This document shows positions 50,390 through 62,726 of a DNA stretch of 64,000 bases, in pieces. This DNA comes from Spirodela intermedia. Its lineage: Eukaryota; Streptophyta; Magnoliopsida; Alismatales; Araceae. Location: NCBI GenBank assembly GCA_902729315.2, contig LR746268.1, positions 6,803,501-6,867,500 of the forward strand. The letters run 5' to 3'. A model generated the notes under the pieces. That model had not been told where the DNA came from and ran no database searches. It saw nothing but the letters and a program-made list of their open reading frames with translations. The translations under genes and the position numbers were made by a program. Each line of letters begins with the position of its first letter. The stretch's first letter is position 1.

Positions 50390-52930
50390 TGAATCGACTG
50401 GCGAAGAGGAAGTGAATGAGTCCCAAGTGGAGGAGTCAGCCGCAATACAAGAAGAGAGTGGTGTGTCCACTATAGAGATCTCTTTGAATTCAGTCGTCAG
50501 GCTATCCACACTATGGATCTTGAAGTTGAGGGAAAGAATTAAGGAATGGGAAGCGATAGTGTTGATGGACTACTAATTACATATTATTATGGGTAATGGG
50601 GTAGCAATTAGAGGAAAAGGGACTCTATTGAGTGGTGTTGGAGATACAAGATGTGAAAATCATGGAGAATTTCTGACTGCTACAGTTGAGAAAAATCAAT
50701 ATTATCTTGACGACGAAGTGTTTGTGGGATTGTACCACATCATCAAACATGATATGGAGGTTGCTCAAGTACATAACTCAGCCGCAGGATGACAACAGGC
50801 TATGAGCTTCTCGAGGATTTTTTTCACCAATTAAGAGGCTACCTCCACCCCAAAAGATCAATCACTGTATCTCCTTCAAAGCAAGTACGAGTCTAGTCAA
50901 CATGAGACCATATTACTGCTTTTATATAAAACTATTTAATGTTTTTGTGTTGATTATATAGGTTTGAACAGTCACAATACTAGATGGATTTTCCATCCCC
51001 AATGTGGGCAAACTTTTAGATGAATTATATGGATCAATGTTATTTACTGAACTTGGTTTGAAATGGGGTCATTGTCAAGTCTCAATACACTAATATGATG
51101 TTTATAAAACATCTTTTTATGACCAATGAGGGTAGTTATGAGTATCTAGTAATGGCCTCTTGACTCAAAAAGGTTAATGCTACCTTTTAGTCTTTTATAA
51201 ATTGTTTTTGCTAGTATGTTTTGATGACCTTCTAGTCTATAGCCAAGATGAAGATTTGGATGATCACCATTTGGTATAGGTATTCTAATTCTATGAGAAG
51301 CATTAACTTCATATTAATCTCAAAAAATATGTATTTACTAATAATCACATCAAATATTGTGAGCATAATGTGTCAACATGAGTGGAAGTAGACATTGACA
51401 AAATCAAAATTATGCTCAACGTACTAATCACTACCAACTCTTGAAAATGACAAGATTTCTTAAGATTGATAAGACATTCCAAGTGTTTCACACCTAATTA
51501 TGGGATCACAATGTGGCTTCTCACCTAATAGCTCGAGGAGGATACATTCAAATGGAATGAAGAAGTCGAGAGAACCATCCAAGAGCTCACAGATGTCATG
51601 GTTGTTGTGTCATAATTGATATTAATAGCCTTTTCACAACAATTTTAATAGTAGACTTATACTTCAAACTTTGGCATGGGAGTTGTCCTCATGCCAAATT
51701 GATGATTAGGACTTATTTCTAGCATGCTTTGTCATATAAGAATTGACTGATATTATTTTAAAAAATAAAACTTATGGTCAATTTTTACCATCTTGAAGTG
51801 GACATATTATTTAATATGATGGTCCTTTATTAAAGTTTGAAATATATATTTTTCATAGAGACATCTATTTTGAGTACCATAAATGACTAACCAATATTCT
51901 CAACTTTCACTTTGTAATCAAATATAAGTCTAAAGTCAAGAATAAAGTGAATGATATCTCATCTCATGTTATCCATCCTCTATTACAACAATCTACAATA
52001 GTAATTACTTTTCCCCTCCTTAATTATATCTAATTAATTATTAAATTACTTGTAGATCCCTAGACTTTCAAAAATCAAGGAGATATTAATACAAGGCTCA
52101 GGTGAATGGCTGAAGTATCATCTAGATCAAGGTTTTATTTTTCTATTAATAATAACTAGTCATTTTATGCAATTTTGACATGACCATGACTATCCTTAAA
52201 GAATATCATGCATGCAAAAGGGGGACACTCATAGTTTCTTTGTACTTGTAAATAGATCGTATAAGACTTTTATTGGCAAGGTATGAAAAACACCATCAAA
52301 ACTTTAATCTGATAAAGCTCTATTTGTAAGCTCAATAAAGACAAAGCTCGACCCACTAGATTTGAGATGACATTATAGTTGACTTTATCCAAAGATTGTC
52401 AAGCTCTAATAAGTATCAATTTATACTCTCACACTTGTTACAACCTTAAGTTTAATTATATAATTTATCAAATATGCTGATAAGTTACATGATATCTCTC
52501 AAAATATATTATGTTTTAATGCGACAAAGTATTTATCAACTTATTTTAGACAGTTTTTTTATTATAATAAATTATTCTAAAGTGAAACACGAAATTTCAT
52601 CTACAATAGATAGTCAAACCAAAGTAGTTGACTAGTGTCTTGAGACTTATCTTTGTTGTTTTATGGGTGACAAACCCAAACTACATAGCCATTAGTTGAT
52701 GAGTACAAAATTATGGTAAAACTCAACAATTCATTTTGTAGCAAATACTTACTCTATGTTACTATTATTCATGTCATGCTACAACTTGGGTGATATTAGT
52801 TGAAAAGTAGTATTAGCATTACTATATCTTGGAAGAACTAAAACATCACATGTTGGAGTATTATATGCATAATTTTTTGATTATAACAAACAGGTTTCAA
52901 TAGACTGAATTATACATAGTTCATAATGTT
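50390..52930 (+). mobile_element. decayed Ty3/gypsy retrotransposon internal region (protease to integrase)
   Basis: Reading all three plus frames across many stops and shifts gives gypsy pol landmarks in order. A protease-flank-like GNGVAIRGKG is near 50590. The RT palm contributes PNVGKLLDELYGS near 51000 and the FDDLLVYSQDEDLDDH box near 51220-51270. RNase H-type HALSYKN is near 51720 and NKVNDISSHV near 51945. The integrase zinc-binding remnant includes DFYWQGMKNTIK and ICKLNKDKA near 52270-52340, and the integrase core has DFIQRL near 52380 and a TDGQTE-like ID(S)QTK...CLETYL near 52600-52640. No open frame survives, so it is inactive. No LTR pair, primer-binding site or chromodomain was identified, so the exact lineage is open. 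Confidence 0.88.
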
Positions 52931-55900
52931 CATGATATAGGAATGTTTGAACATAATTATAAGTTGTAATGATAATAACTTATGTGAGAGACTATTGAAT
53001 ATATTTCTAATCTATATTTTTGAATGCATAAATAAGATATATCAGAATCAATGTGAAAGTAATGATAGACATATCAGAATCAACGAGACAACCATATATG
53101 AAATATGGGTATGAAAATTTACTCAATCTATTATGTTTTTGTGATCTTAGATTATTACTTTCATATACTTTTGATATCATTTTAATCGTTTGAATTTAGA
53201 TCGTTTACTCGAACAAATATGATTATTTGAATATTTATGAATATGCCTTAAAAATTATTTTAGATATCTTGAATCACTGAAATCATGATCATAGATATCA
53301 AAATCATCACTCAAGATATTAACTAGTGATTGTATTTTATTTGAAGTGATTCAAATATGATTTGAATGTCAAATTATCATCTAATGTGGACACCTAGCAT
53401 CAGTCCTATTTTGACAATATTGAATTCCTACTAATTCTACTCTCACGCATAGAATCCATTATGAATCAATGTGAATTGATACGATTGAGATACACACTTT
53501 AAGTAATAAACGAATGATATATTAGTTCCTCTTGAAGATATTTGAATAATATTAAGCATATGTCATATTAGTTTTTTGACATTTTAAATCTACCTTATTA
53601 TAAGAGAAATTAGTCTTTAGAAAATCATGGAGATCTATGAAGGTTTTCATACAAGATTTATCTATAAATATAATTATCTCCCAATAGGAACATAAGACAC
53701 AACATTCATCCTTCTCATATGATCCACCTCAGCTTGTCATTAAATATTCCTCACATGTATTCTAAGTAAGATATAGTGAGGTTCATGTTAGTTGCTTAAA
53801 TGATGCCAAGACATTAATACAAGGAGTAATACAATAATATTAAATAATCTTCTTCGATTCAATTGAATCTTAAAGAGCCTTCAATACTTAACCATCATTA
53901 TGATAAAAAAAGAACAACTACTCACCAATACACAATATCTTCTTCATTGAAGATTCATAAATATGAAAATCTACATCATATACAGAAAACTACTCATAAT
54001 GAACTCTTTCCATATCTATTATGGGGAACAAACTTATGATTTAGTCACTTGATGGAGCTATCTTGGTAAATAGGTGTTAGCTACCTAAGCCCTGAATCTA
54101 GAAGAGAATTATGGGCAAGACAATGTGAGAGCTGAGATCATTAATCAATGATTTGTGAATTGATGATTAGTTCTAGTGGAACCCGAGAACATAGTTGTTC
54201 TTATAGAGTAGATATAGGTAGTGCACCAAAAAAATGTAAAAATTAGTAAGTTTTAGAGTCATTTAATTAGAAAAATCTTCAAGAGAATAAAGGAAAAATA
54301 ACTTACAGTGATTTAAAGTAGGTCTCATAGAAAGAAATTTATAGAAATAGCTCAATTTGACCCCCTCCCCCCCCTTATTGATCTCAATGTAGACCAAAAC
54401 TCAACACACCTCACTAAAGCCTTATCTCAGATTAAGCCCTACATCAATAAAACATTGTAAAGACATGAAAATTTTTGAAGATGATTTTTTTTTACTTAAG
54501 AACTCAAGTCTTACAAGATGTGTTAATTAGCCCACGGACAAAACAAGAAACTGTCACCATGGTGTTTTAGATTTTTTCATATCTTTAATTGAGTTGGTAC
54601 AATGGTCTATAAGTTGGGTTTATTAGACTATCAAATGCACCATATTTTTCACATTTCCTAACTCAATAATGTGATAGATAGTCACTATTATAGTCAAACC
54701 CCCACATCAATATTAGATTGAAATATGTGATGAGTATGTTGGCACCTTTGGTTTTGAACTTACATTGGAAAAAATATTTATAAATAATTTATTAAATATT
54801 TATTGAAACATTAAACTCATCAATAGTTAGTATCTCTGATAAATATTCAAAATATATATATTGATGATGCTTAAAAAAATTTTATGACTAACAATGAATC
54901 TAAGGAGTGACACCCATAAGATATGTTTCATGTCAAAATAATACATCACCTTGTTATAATATAAGTAGAAAGGAATATATGTCAACATGTGTAACGAAGT
55001 TTGACGTATAATGTAGAAATACAAAGTTACATGCAGGACTCGAATGTAGTACTTTAGTGATGTGGAGTTAAAAGCACCAATGAGAAAAGTGTCTGAAAAA
55101 ATAAAAAACACATGGTTAGACATGATACTCAAGACATAAGCTACACAAGTTACGCAAAGTCAAAAAAAATGACTACCATAATGTTTCAAAATTATGAAAA
55201 ATAAAGCATATATGAGATTTGAAATCGAGATCTAGATATTGACACATTATAAACTTGATTAGAAAAATATGAAATAAAATCAAATAATCAATGATTGAAG
55301 TAGGAATTGAACTTCCATTGTAGTGGTTGAGTTAGATTGTTCACATGAATCCCTCATAGAAGTAGAAAAGTCTTTGCCATGCATTTTAGATGATAACACA
55401 TCAACATCTTATGTGAAAAAAGGACATAACAAAATGACCTACTTCGACTTAGTCTCAAAAGTAGAAATATCTATTGGAGTATTACAAATCTCTAGAGCAA
55501 AGCTTAAAAATAGATATGTGAGAGAATTGTGCATCTCAAGGTGAGGAACATATGAAGGTCATCAACACACACCATAAATGGTAACATGTCATCATAGAAT
55601 TTGGACAAAATTATAAGTCTAATAACTATATCTAAGCTTAACCTTAAACATATCAATTAAATATCTCTAGACATAATATCAAGGACAACTAACATGAGAG
55701 TGAAATGTTTTGATATGAAGAATAAACAAAGGTCTATGTTACAAATTATAAATTAATCATTATAATACGTTGATTGAAGACAAACTAAAAAAATTATTTT
55801 TGAGCTAGATCTAGAAAGAAAGAATATATATTTATCTGTTATATATCTCTAGACAAAATATTAAGGACAATCTGCACACAAAAGGAAACCTTTGAACTAA

Positions 55901-57960
55901 AGTGTAATTGAAGGTCACTGAGATGCTGAAGGAGTAATGAAAAAAAATTCAAATTCATATTATTAATCTCAAATGTTGAAATGACAAAGAGACGTTGGAG
56001 GATAAATAGAAAAAACTAATAAAGAATCATAACTAGTCTACAATGAAAAAATCTTTCTATCTCATCCACTCAAGTTTGAGAAGCATGTACTCTATCAATC
56101 AAAAAGAAATAATCATGTGCTTCAAAAGAAGACATGAAAACTCTATCATTCTGCATACATGACTGTGGTGATATGAGTCAACAAATGACACTGAAAGTTG
56201 ACTCTCTTCATCAGACCCTAAGATAAGCTAAGTGGTGAGTAGAGAGAAGCTTAGGCTAAGGAATGAGGTGTTGAGACTTAGAAAGTGACTTTAGGTGTGA
56301 TATATGGGGAGACTATTATATTGATTTAGGCATGTGGTGTTGAAAGTCAAAAACTTACTTGCAAAAGGTGTGATATTTGCGGAGATAAAAAATAAGTGTT
56401 TTGGCTGCTAATCTTGTGAAATCAATTATATTTCTAGAAGAAAATAAGGAAATTCAGTAAAGGTATCCTTCAAGACTAAATGTAGCATGATGAAAGATGA
56501 ACTATTATAAAAACCCATGTGTCCCTCATAATTATGAGTGAGATAAAGAGATCAAAGTGAACCCACAAAGAAATGATGATTGACTTAGGTGAAATTGTAC
56601 ACAACTAAGAGACTATGTGAGAACATGTGTTGACACATATACACATTAAATAATATAATAGGACAAAAAAACATAAGAAATCGATTGATCATGAAGAAGT
56701 AAAGAAACAAGATACAATATGTAACTCATTTCATTTCTTAAGGAAATCTTTTTAATTAAAGGAGAATGATAGATAATTAATATTATCTCTCAACTATATA
56801 ATTCATTTGAATTTATGAAGGTGATATTCTTAATTGGGGGAGAGTGATTTGAAATTGACAAAATTTCTTCATAGTACAACTCATTTCAGCATACATATGC
56901 ACAAATAGAAAAAATAAGATGAATGCCACAAAATCAGTATAGTTTCCCAATAACCAGGCCCATCTCATTATATGCACGACAAAGTGAAGAAACAAGATAG
57001 ATTATGTGGCATCATTATAGCCTCTTAGCTATGCAGCCCACTTCCTCACACACAAGAAAACTCAAGAAGTATAGCAAACTATGCAGCTCATTTCATTTCT
57101 TTGGGAGATGTTCTAAATTAGGGGAGAATCAGTTTAATGTTCCAATTTTCAACCCACTTCATTATCAACATGACAAAGTGAAGCAAAAGCATACCATGTG
57201 CCTCATTTCTTTTGTTTGGATGAACTTATTAGGCAATCTTGATGCACAATGAATGATGTTCCATAGTTATGTATCAAGACAAGATGAAAACACTTAATAT
57301 TATGAGTTCATGGTTATCATAGACCATCTCCTATGAAGGTAATTCTAGAGCAATGGATATTTGATCTTAGAGTTTGTTGAGAATGATCTAATGACCTCTA
57401 ATTGGCTCTTCAACAAGTATGTAGATCAAGTTCCGTGATAAGAGAGGAAGAAGCTGCCCCTTTATTATGGCACATGTGTGTGAGCATTGTGCACTGTCAA
57501 AAGCTATTAGACAAATTTCTCCTCCTAAAGAATATTTGTGGTCATGAACAAAAGAGGATTTTTTGAAGCACGTATGTCTAGTATGTGTTCCCTCATCTAT
57601 TGCCTCTCTCTCCCTCTCTCTCTCTTGTGGGTGTGTTTTGCATTGTCTTTTGGTATGTAATAAAAGGAAGTTGTATACTCATCTTCCCAATGCTATTAAT
57701 GGGCCTTTTCATGAAACCAGAACTGTCTACCCTCTCTATATGTTGAGTTGATTGTGATGAATAGTCATGCAACACTCTTTTATTGAGGATTTTGTTCAAT
57801 TTCATGAATTAAAAATTTATAAATTTCTTGGTATAGAAATAAACATGTGATTATAAGGACTGGATTACTCTTCTTATGATTATTAATTGTATGCTCTAGC
57901 GGCCGTTAATTAATTTTTTTGTAAAAGTTGACTTAACCTGAATTATGGTCTTATTTTAAT
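52931..57960. other. AT-rich repeat debris without a recognised gene
   Basis: Very AT-rich, stop-dense DNA continues beyond the gypsy integrase. Short frames (for example 55323-55544 +) show no family motif. Between 56.7 and 57.2 kb diverged copies of a phrase containing ACAAAGTGAAGAAACAAGAT, CTCATTTCATTTCTT and a purine-rich AATTRGGGGAGA recur, which suggests an old array or nested element ends. A plain poly-C run of about ten bases is at 54368. Confidence 0.6.
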
Positions 57961-58032
57961 TAATGTAAATTCAGCATGTGATCGTAGAGTGTCCGTATTT
58001 TGAGGTATATATAGAAAGGCAAGTTTCCATAA

Positions 58033-58140
58033 CATTTAACATGCACATACTTCAACATCCAGGATTTCAACCGGACCGCACATTTAACATTTAATATGCT
58101 CATACATCAACACCCAGGGGTGGTTCCAATCGAACTCAAA
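58033..58140. repeat. diverged tandem repeat, 55-bp period
   Basis: Two copies of a unit containing ATGC(A/T)CATAC(T/A)TCAACA(T/C)CC and then (C/A)A(A/T)CCGGAC/CAATCGAAC start near 58033 and 58088, next to a TATATATAG at 58006. They lie upstream of the polygalacturonase gene. Confidence 0.7.
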
Positions 58141-58912
58141 CCCAGTCTACACGCCACAGTCAAAGAAGACCGCACTCTCCAAATTTCAAACCATTTTCCT
58201 TCGATAGCAGCTGCCGGCAAAAGCATCGTGATGGCGGGATCAACTCCCCCGAGATATTAACGGACGGCGGAGTCCTACCGGCAGTTCATCTCTGCAGAAA
58301 CTGGCCCAGGACCACGGAGAACCCCGTGGTCGTCGTCTTAATTTCAAACCAGTGTTGCACGTGACTGGTGGCGCCGTAATTCGTGGCCGCCCACGTTCCC
58401 CTACCTCTTGGCGGCTGCCGACTCTCAGAAGATGAGATCAGCCACTGTCGTCGTCTTCTTCTTCTTCTTCCGTTTCTTGCTCTAGCTCTCAGGGATTTGG
58501 GGAGGAAGCAAGCGGCCGATCTCTGGAAGATCTGCGTCAGAGAAGAAGGGGATGGATGTCTGATTCTTCCTTCTCCTATTAGTTGTCTTTGTCTCCATCT
58601 TTCGCCTTTCGAACCGGCGATGAGGAAGGGACGGGAAAGATTGAAGTCTAACGAACCAACTGACCGCCTCCGCCGACACCGGCGGGTCGGTAGTTTCCAA
58701 GGTTCGGCATCTGGCCATGTCCGAAGGCTAAAACATAAACAGATACATGCGATAATCTCCGACAATCCAGCTTCCGACACGCGCCCCGGAAGTCCGGACC
58801 AAGAGGCGGAGAGTTTCCAAAAGGACGGAGCCTCCTGCGGGATATTTCTACAAATAGCTTCCCCATCGAACACGGTGGCCACTCCGTTGTCTTCCCAAAA
58901 AGCGTAAGGCAG

Positions 58913-60349
58913 ATGGCAAGCCTCAGGAGCTCCCTGTCTCTTCTACTGGTCGTCGCCTTCTTCCACCCAACCTCATCAGACGATACAGTCTATGATTTGG
59001 TGTCATTTGGTGCCAATCCTGACGGGCAAACCGACTCGGCGGCGCCGCTACTGAAGGCATGGTTGGCAGCCTGCGGTTCGCCGGCGCCGGCGACGATCCG
59101 ACTCCCGTCGGGGAGGTTCTTCCTCAGCCGAGCCGCCATGAACGGCCCATGCAACAACAGGAGGGTGACCATCCAGATGGATGGGACGTTTGAGGCCCCC
59201 TCGAGCTATGCAGACAGCGAGGACTGGATAAGCTTCGATCATGTCGATGGCGTTTCGATTATCGGCGGGACGATAGACGGGCGGGGGGCTTCCCTCTGGG
59301 ATTGCAAGGCGAAGGGCCTCAGCTGCCCAAGAGGTTCCCGGGTCGGTCAACTATTTCTTCTTCTTCTTTCCGATTTCTCTGAAAATATTCAAATGCGGTC
59401 TTTCTGAAGTCAAAGAATGATCCTTCCTGCCCCAATCTACGTTTCTCTCCGAGTGTCTCCATTTGTTCAATGGTGTCTTCAGCCCATCATCTCATTATAC
59501 TGCGTTTTCCCGAGTGGCAGTCTCTGGTATTTTGCAACTCGAAGAACATCTCCATCAGCGGGCTGACGTCGTTAAACAGCAAGCTCTACCACATCGTCAT
59601 CGACCGCTGCCAGAACGTGCTCGTGCAGGGGGTGAAGATCTCTGCGCCGGCCGATAGCCCCAACACCGACGGCGTCCACGTCCAGGGCTCCGCCGACGTG
59701 ACGATTGTGGCCACCGGAATCGGCACCGGCGATGACTGCATCTCCGTCGGCCCTGGCACTTCCAACCTCTGGATCGAGAGGGTTGCCTGCGGGCCCGGCC
59801 ATGGCATCAGCATAGGGAGCTTAGGGAAGCAGTCGGAGGAGGAGGGAGTGCAGAACGTGACGGTGAAGACGGCGGTGTTCACCGGAACCCAGAACGGGCT
59901 TCGGATCAAGACGTGGGGGCGGCCCAGCGATGGCTTCGTGAAGGGGGTCATCTTCCAGCACGCCACGATGCAGAACGTAGAGAACCCCATCGTTATCACC
60001 CAGAGCTACTGCCCGAATCACAAGGGATGCCCCGGCCAGGTTCGCCTGGAGGGTTCACACTTCTCTGTTGATTTATGAGGTACGGCTTCGCTTGTTTGTT
60101 TATGGTCGGAGCATCTCTCTCTCTCTACAGGACTCTGGCGTGAAGATCAGCCAGGTGACTTACAGCGACATCCAGGGGTCCTCTGCGAACCCGGTGGCGG
60201 TGGATTTCAGCTGCAGTCCGACGAACCCGTGCAGCGAGATCGGGCTGGAAAACATCAAGCTCACTTATGGGAACAACGCGGCTAATGCTTCCTGTAAGAA
60301 TGCCGACGGATCTGCTTCTGGCTTCGTAATTCCTCCAAGTTGTCTCTGA
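58913..60349 (+). CDS. polygalacturonase (GH28), secreted
   Basis: Exons 58913-59341, 59521-60039 and 60131-60349 join in phase to 388 residues. An N-terminal signal peptide (SLSLLLVVAFFHPTSS) leads into YDLVSFGANPDGQTDSA, the usual mature start. The four GH28 motifs are intact: SPNTDG at 189-194, GTGDDCIS at 211-218, CGPGHGISIGSLG at 233-245 and RIKTWG at 271-276, so the three catalytic Asp and the His are all present. The enzyme hydrolyses alpha-1,4-galacturonan in pectin in the cell wall. The length and absence of a long propeptide fit the shorter plant clade that includes pollen exopolygalacturonases; endo versus exo action cannot be told. ATG 58913 is the first Met in frame with the signal peptide. 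Confidence 0.95.
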
Positions 60350-62620
60350 TCCTACCTCGCCATCCAACGGATGCGCTGGAGTGTCGATCTGCATGATGAT
60401 CGAGGATCATATCTAACTATATTTGATGCCATATCGTTGGTTCATATGATGGAGTACATTATAGGGTGACATCTTCCAGATATGTAGACTTCTCCAAGGC
60501 CATAGAACGGAAAGATGGTCGAGCGTAGCTTCACTGCAAATCATATAATGCCGTTGTAAATCGATGGGTTTCTGGTTTTCGCGTAAATTTATAAGCTGGT
60601 TTTATCGCGTACGTTTTCGAAGATGTTTTGAAAACTGTCGGAGAACTTTAGGGAGAGGGGAGGAACGGAACGAAGAGACAAAGACGAGGATGAAGGAGAG
60701 ACAAGAAACAAGGAGAAAGAAAAGCGGGAGGACGAAAAACAAAGACCTAGGAGAGAAGGACGAGCGAGAAACATGGAGGAAGAAGTAGAGGGCGAGAGGA
60801 GCGAAGACTGAGGAGGAACAAGAAACGAGAAGGAAATAACGACCAGTATATCTTAATATTTAAGCTTGTGGAAACCATTCGATGTGACCCCCCTCCCTCC
60901 AGATCATTAGTTTATTCTTCTCGTTGTTTGAGATGGGGCGTTCATTCACGACTGTGCACGTACCTCGTCGCCCCATAGATCATTTGAATACAGCGGCAGA
61001 TGCGGAGACCGCTGCGTGATCCATCACCGAGAGAAGACTTTCCAACCGATTATACAAGCGTAGATAATATGCGCGCGATGCAAAGAAAACTATTGGACTT
61101 CATCACGGAGGCTTTATTTGATAGTTACGTTAGCACAGTTGACAAAACCCTCATATCACAATCACATGAGCTATCTCGATAAGGTATCAAGACACGTAGG
61201 GGACCGGGAACTGACAGAAAATACCCGAAAGAAGATTAAGAAGAAGAGACTCACCGTCAATTCCGTTGACGATTAAAATAACCTCAAGAAACCTACAACT
61301 AGTGTAACATGGCTCATTGTTGATCCTGGAAGCGAACGAGTAGATTCTTCGTCATCCGTTTCGAGACGTGGTTGTCGAGCAACAATCACGTGTGGTGCGG
61401 AGCGTCTAGAGTCGGATCGAGTGGTGAAGATCGGTCATGGTTGGTACGGCTAGGACTGGCTGTCTCTTATGACAGCCGGGTTCACCGAGAGAAGACTTTC
61501 CATCCGATTATTAAAAACATGTGCTCATTTTTATTATTTTAATAAAACCTAAATGTGGTAAAAAATTAGAGTACGTATAGATATTACAGAACGTTACGAT
61601 ACAAGTTAATAAATAACTTGGTGCTTCCCTTCGGCCGAGCATTAAAGAGAGACTAGGAGTGACGGAAGTCACTGGAGTAGAGTACCAAGAGCATGATGGG
61701 GTAGCAGGGCTATGCAGGCGAATGATGGGTCTCCGTTGACATTGAACATCCGACAACTCATCCGCTTCGACCCATCCTCGCTCAAAAAGCCGCACAGAAG
61801 ATATTACCTTTTAATTGCTATAGCCATCCTCAGTCGGATTCCTCCTCTCTTCTGCTAGCAGCCGTTCCGGATGCTCATTTGAGAGCACCGACCTTGTTTT
61901 ACTCGATCATAAGGCTCCACCTTCTCCTGCTTTGGTATCTACTCTCCCCGTGGGACCACCAATCTATAGTGATTTGGAATACGAGCCCAAAGACCGACGA
62001 GAACGGGACTACACAGCGGCTGTATCTCCACCAGTCCTACGGCGGGGCCTGTGCTACCTCGGGGAAATTCTCGGTCAGCCTAGCTTCCTTCCGTGGTCCC
62101 TGTGAGAACAACGCCATCAAAGTTGGCATGCAAGAACGCATTCGATGGTCTGGCCCATGGGACCACCAATGGATTTTACATTTCCTGATTGAAAGCACGT
62201 TCATTTCAATTATCTTAACATTAGGAAACTGAATCATTTGTGCAAGCAATGGATGAATTCAAAAGGGTTATTTCTAGAAAGAATATCATTGCTGAAGAAA
62301 TTTTGCTCGGGCAACGACGGACACAAAGGCTTTGGGGTTTCTTAAACTCTACAAGACACCGATAGACTCTGTCTATTACTTCAAGTATAACATTAAAATT
62401 TGTTATTTTCCAACGAGCTGCTTTAGAAGGCTATTGATCGGCGGCAATCACTGTCTCTTATGATCAGCCACCCGAATAACGTTAAGATCACGAGACTCAC
62501 TTCCGCCAAGGACTCGGCGTTCCGGGAAGCAATCTACAGGGCTCTCGCACACACATGCAGCCTTTACTTCTTAAATACACATTATTAACAAAAAAAAAGG
62601 GGTACAGCGAGCGAGCGAGC
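60350..62620. other. intergenic region with short dispersed repeats
   Basis: After the polygalacturonase 3' UTR comes a purine-rich stretch (60640-60840) and then DNA with a 29-base repeat at 61025-61053 and 61483-61511. A phrase TGTCTCTTATGA occurs at 61461 and 62452, and GGGACCACCAAT at 61952 and 62159. A 117-codon plus frame (61879-62232) has no recognised motif. Confidence 0.6.
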
Positions 62621-62625
62621 GAGCG

Positions 62626-62720
<95 letters not shown>

Positions 62721-62726
62721 GAGAGA
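62610..62726. repeat. (GAGC)n(GA)n compound microsatellite
   Basis: Five or six GAGC units pass into about 48 GA units, one of the longest microsatellites in the window, in gene-free DNA. Confidence 0.95.

Noticed and set aside
50589-50792. A 67-codon frame (MGNGVAIRGKG...) as a separate small gene
   Set aside because: It lies in order with protease, RT and integrase remnants of the gypsy element and is best read as part of that relic.
58014-58030. TATATATAG at 58006-58014 as the polygalacturonase TATA box
   Set aside because: It is about 900 bases from the start codon and no leader intron could be supported, so the link is unproven.
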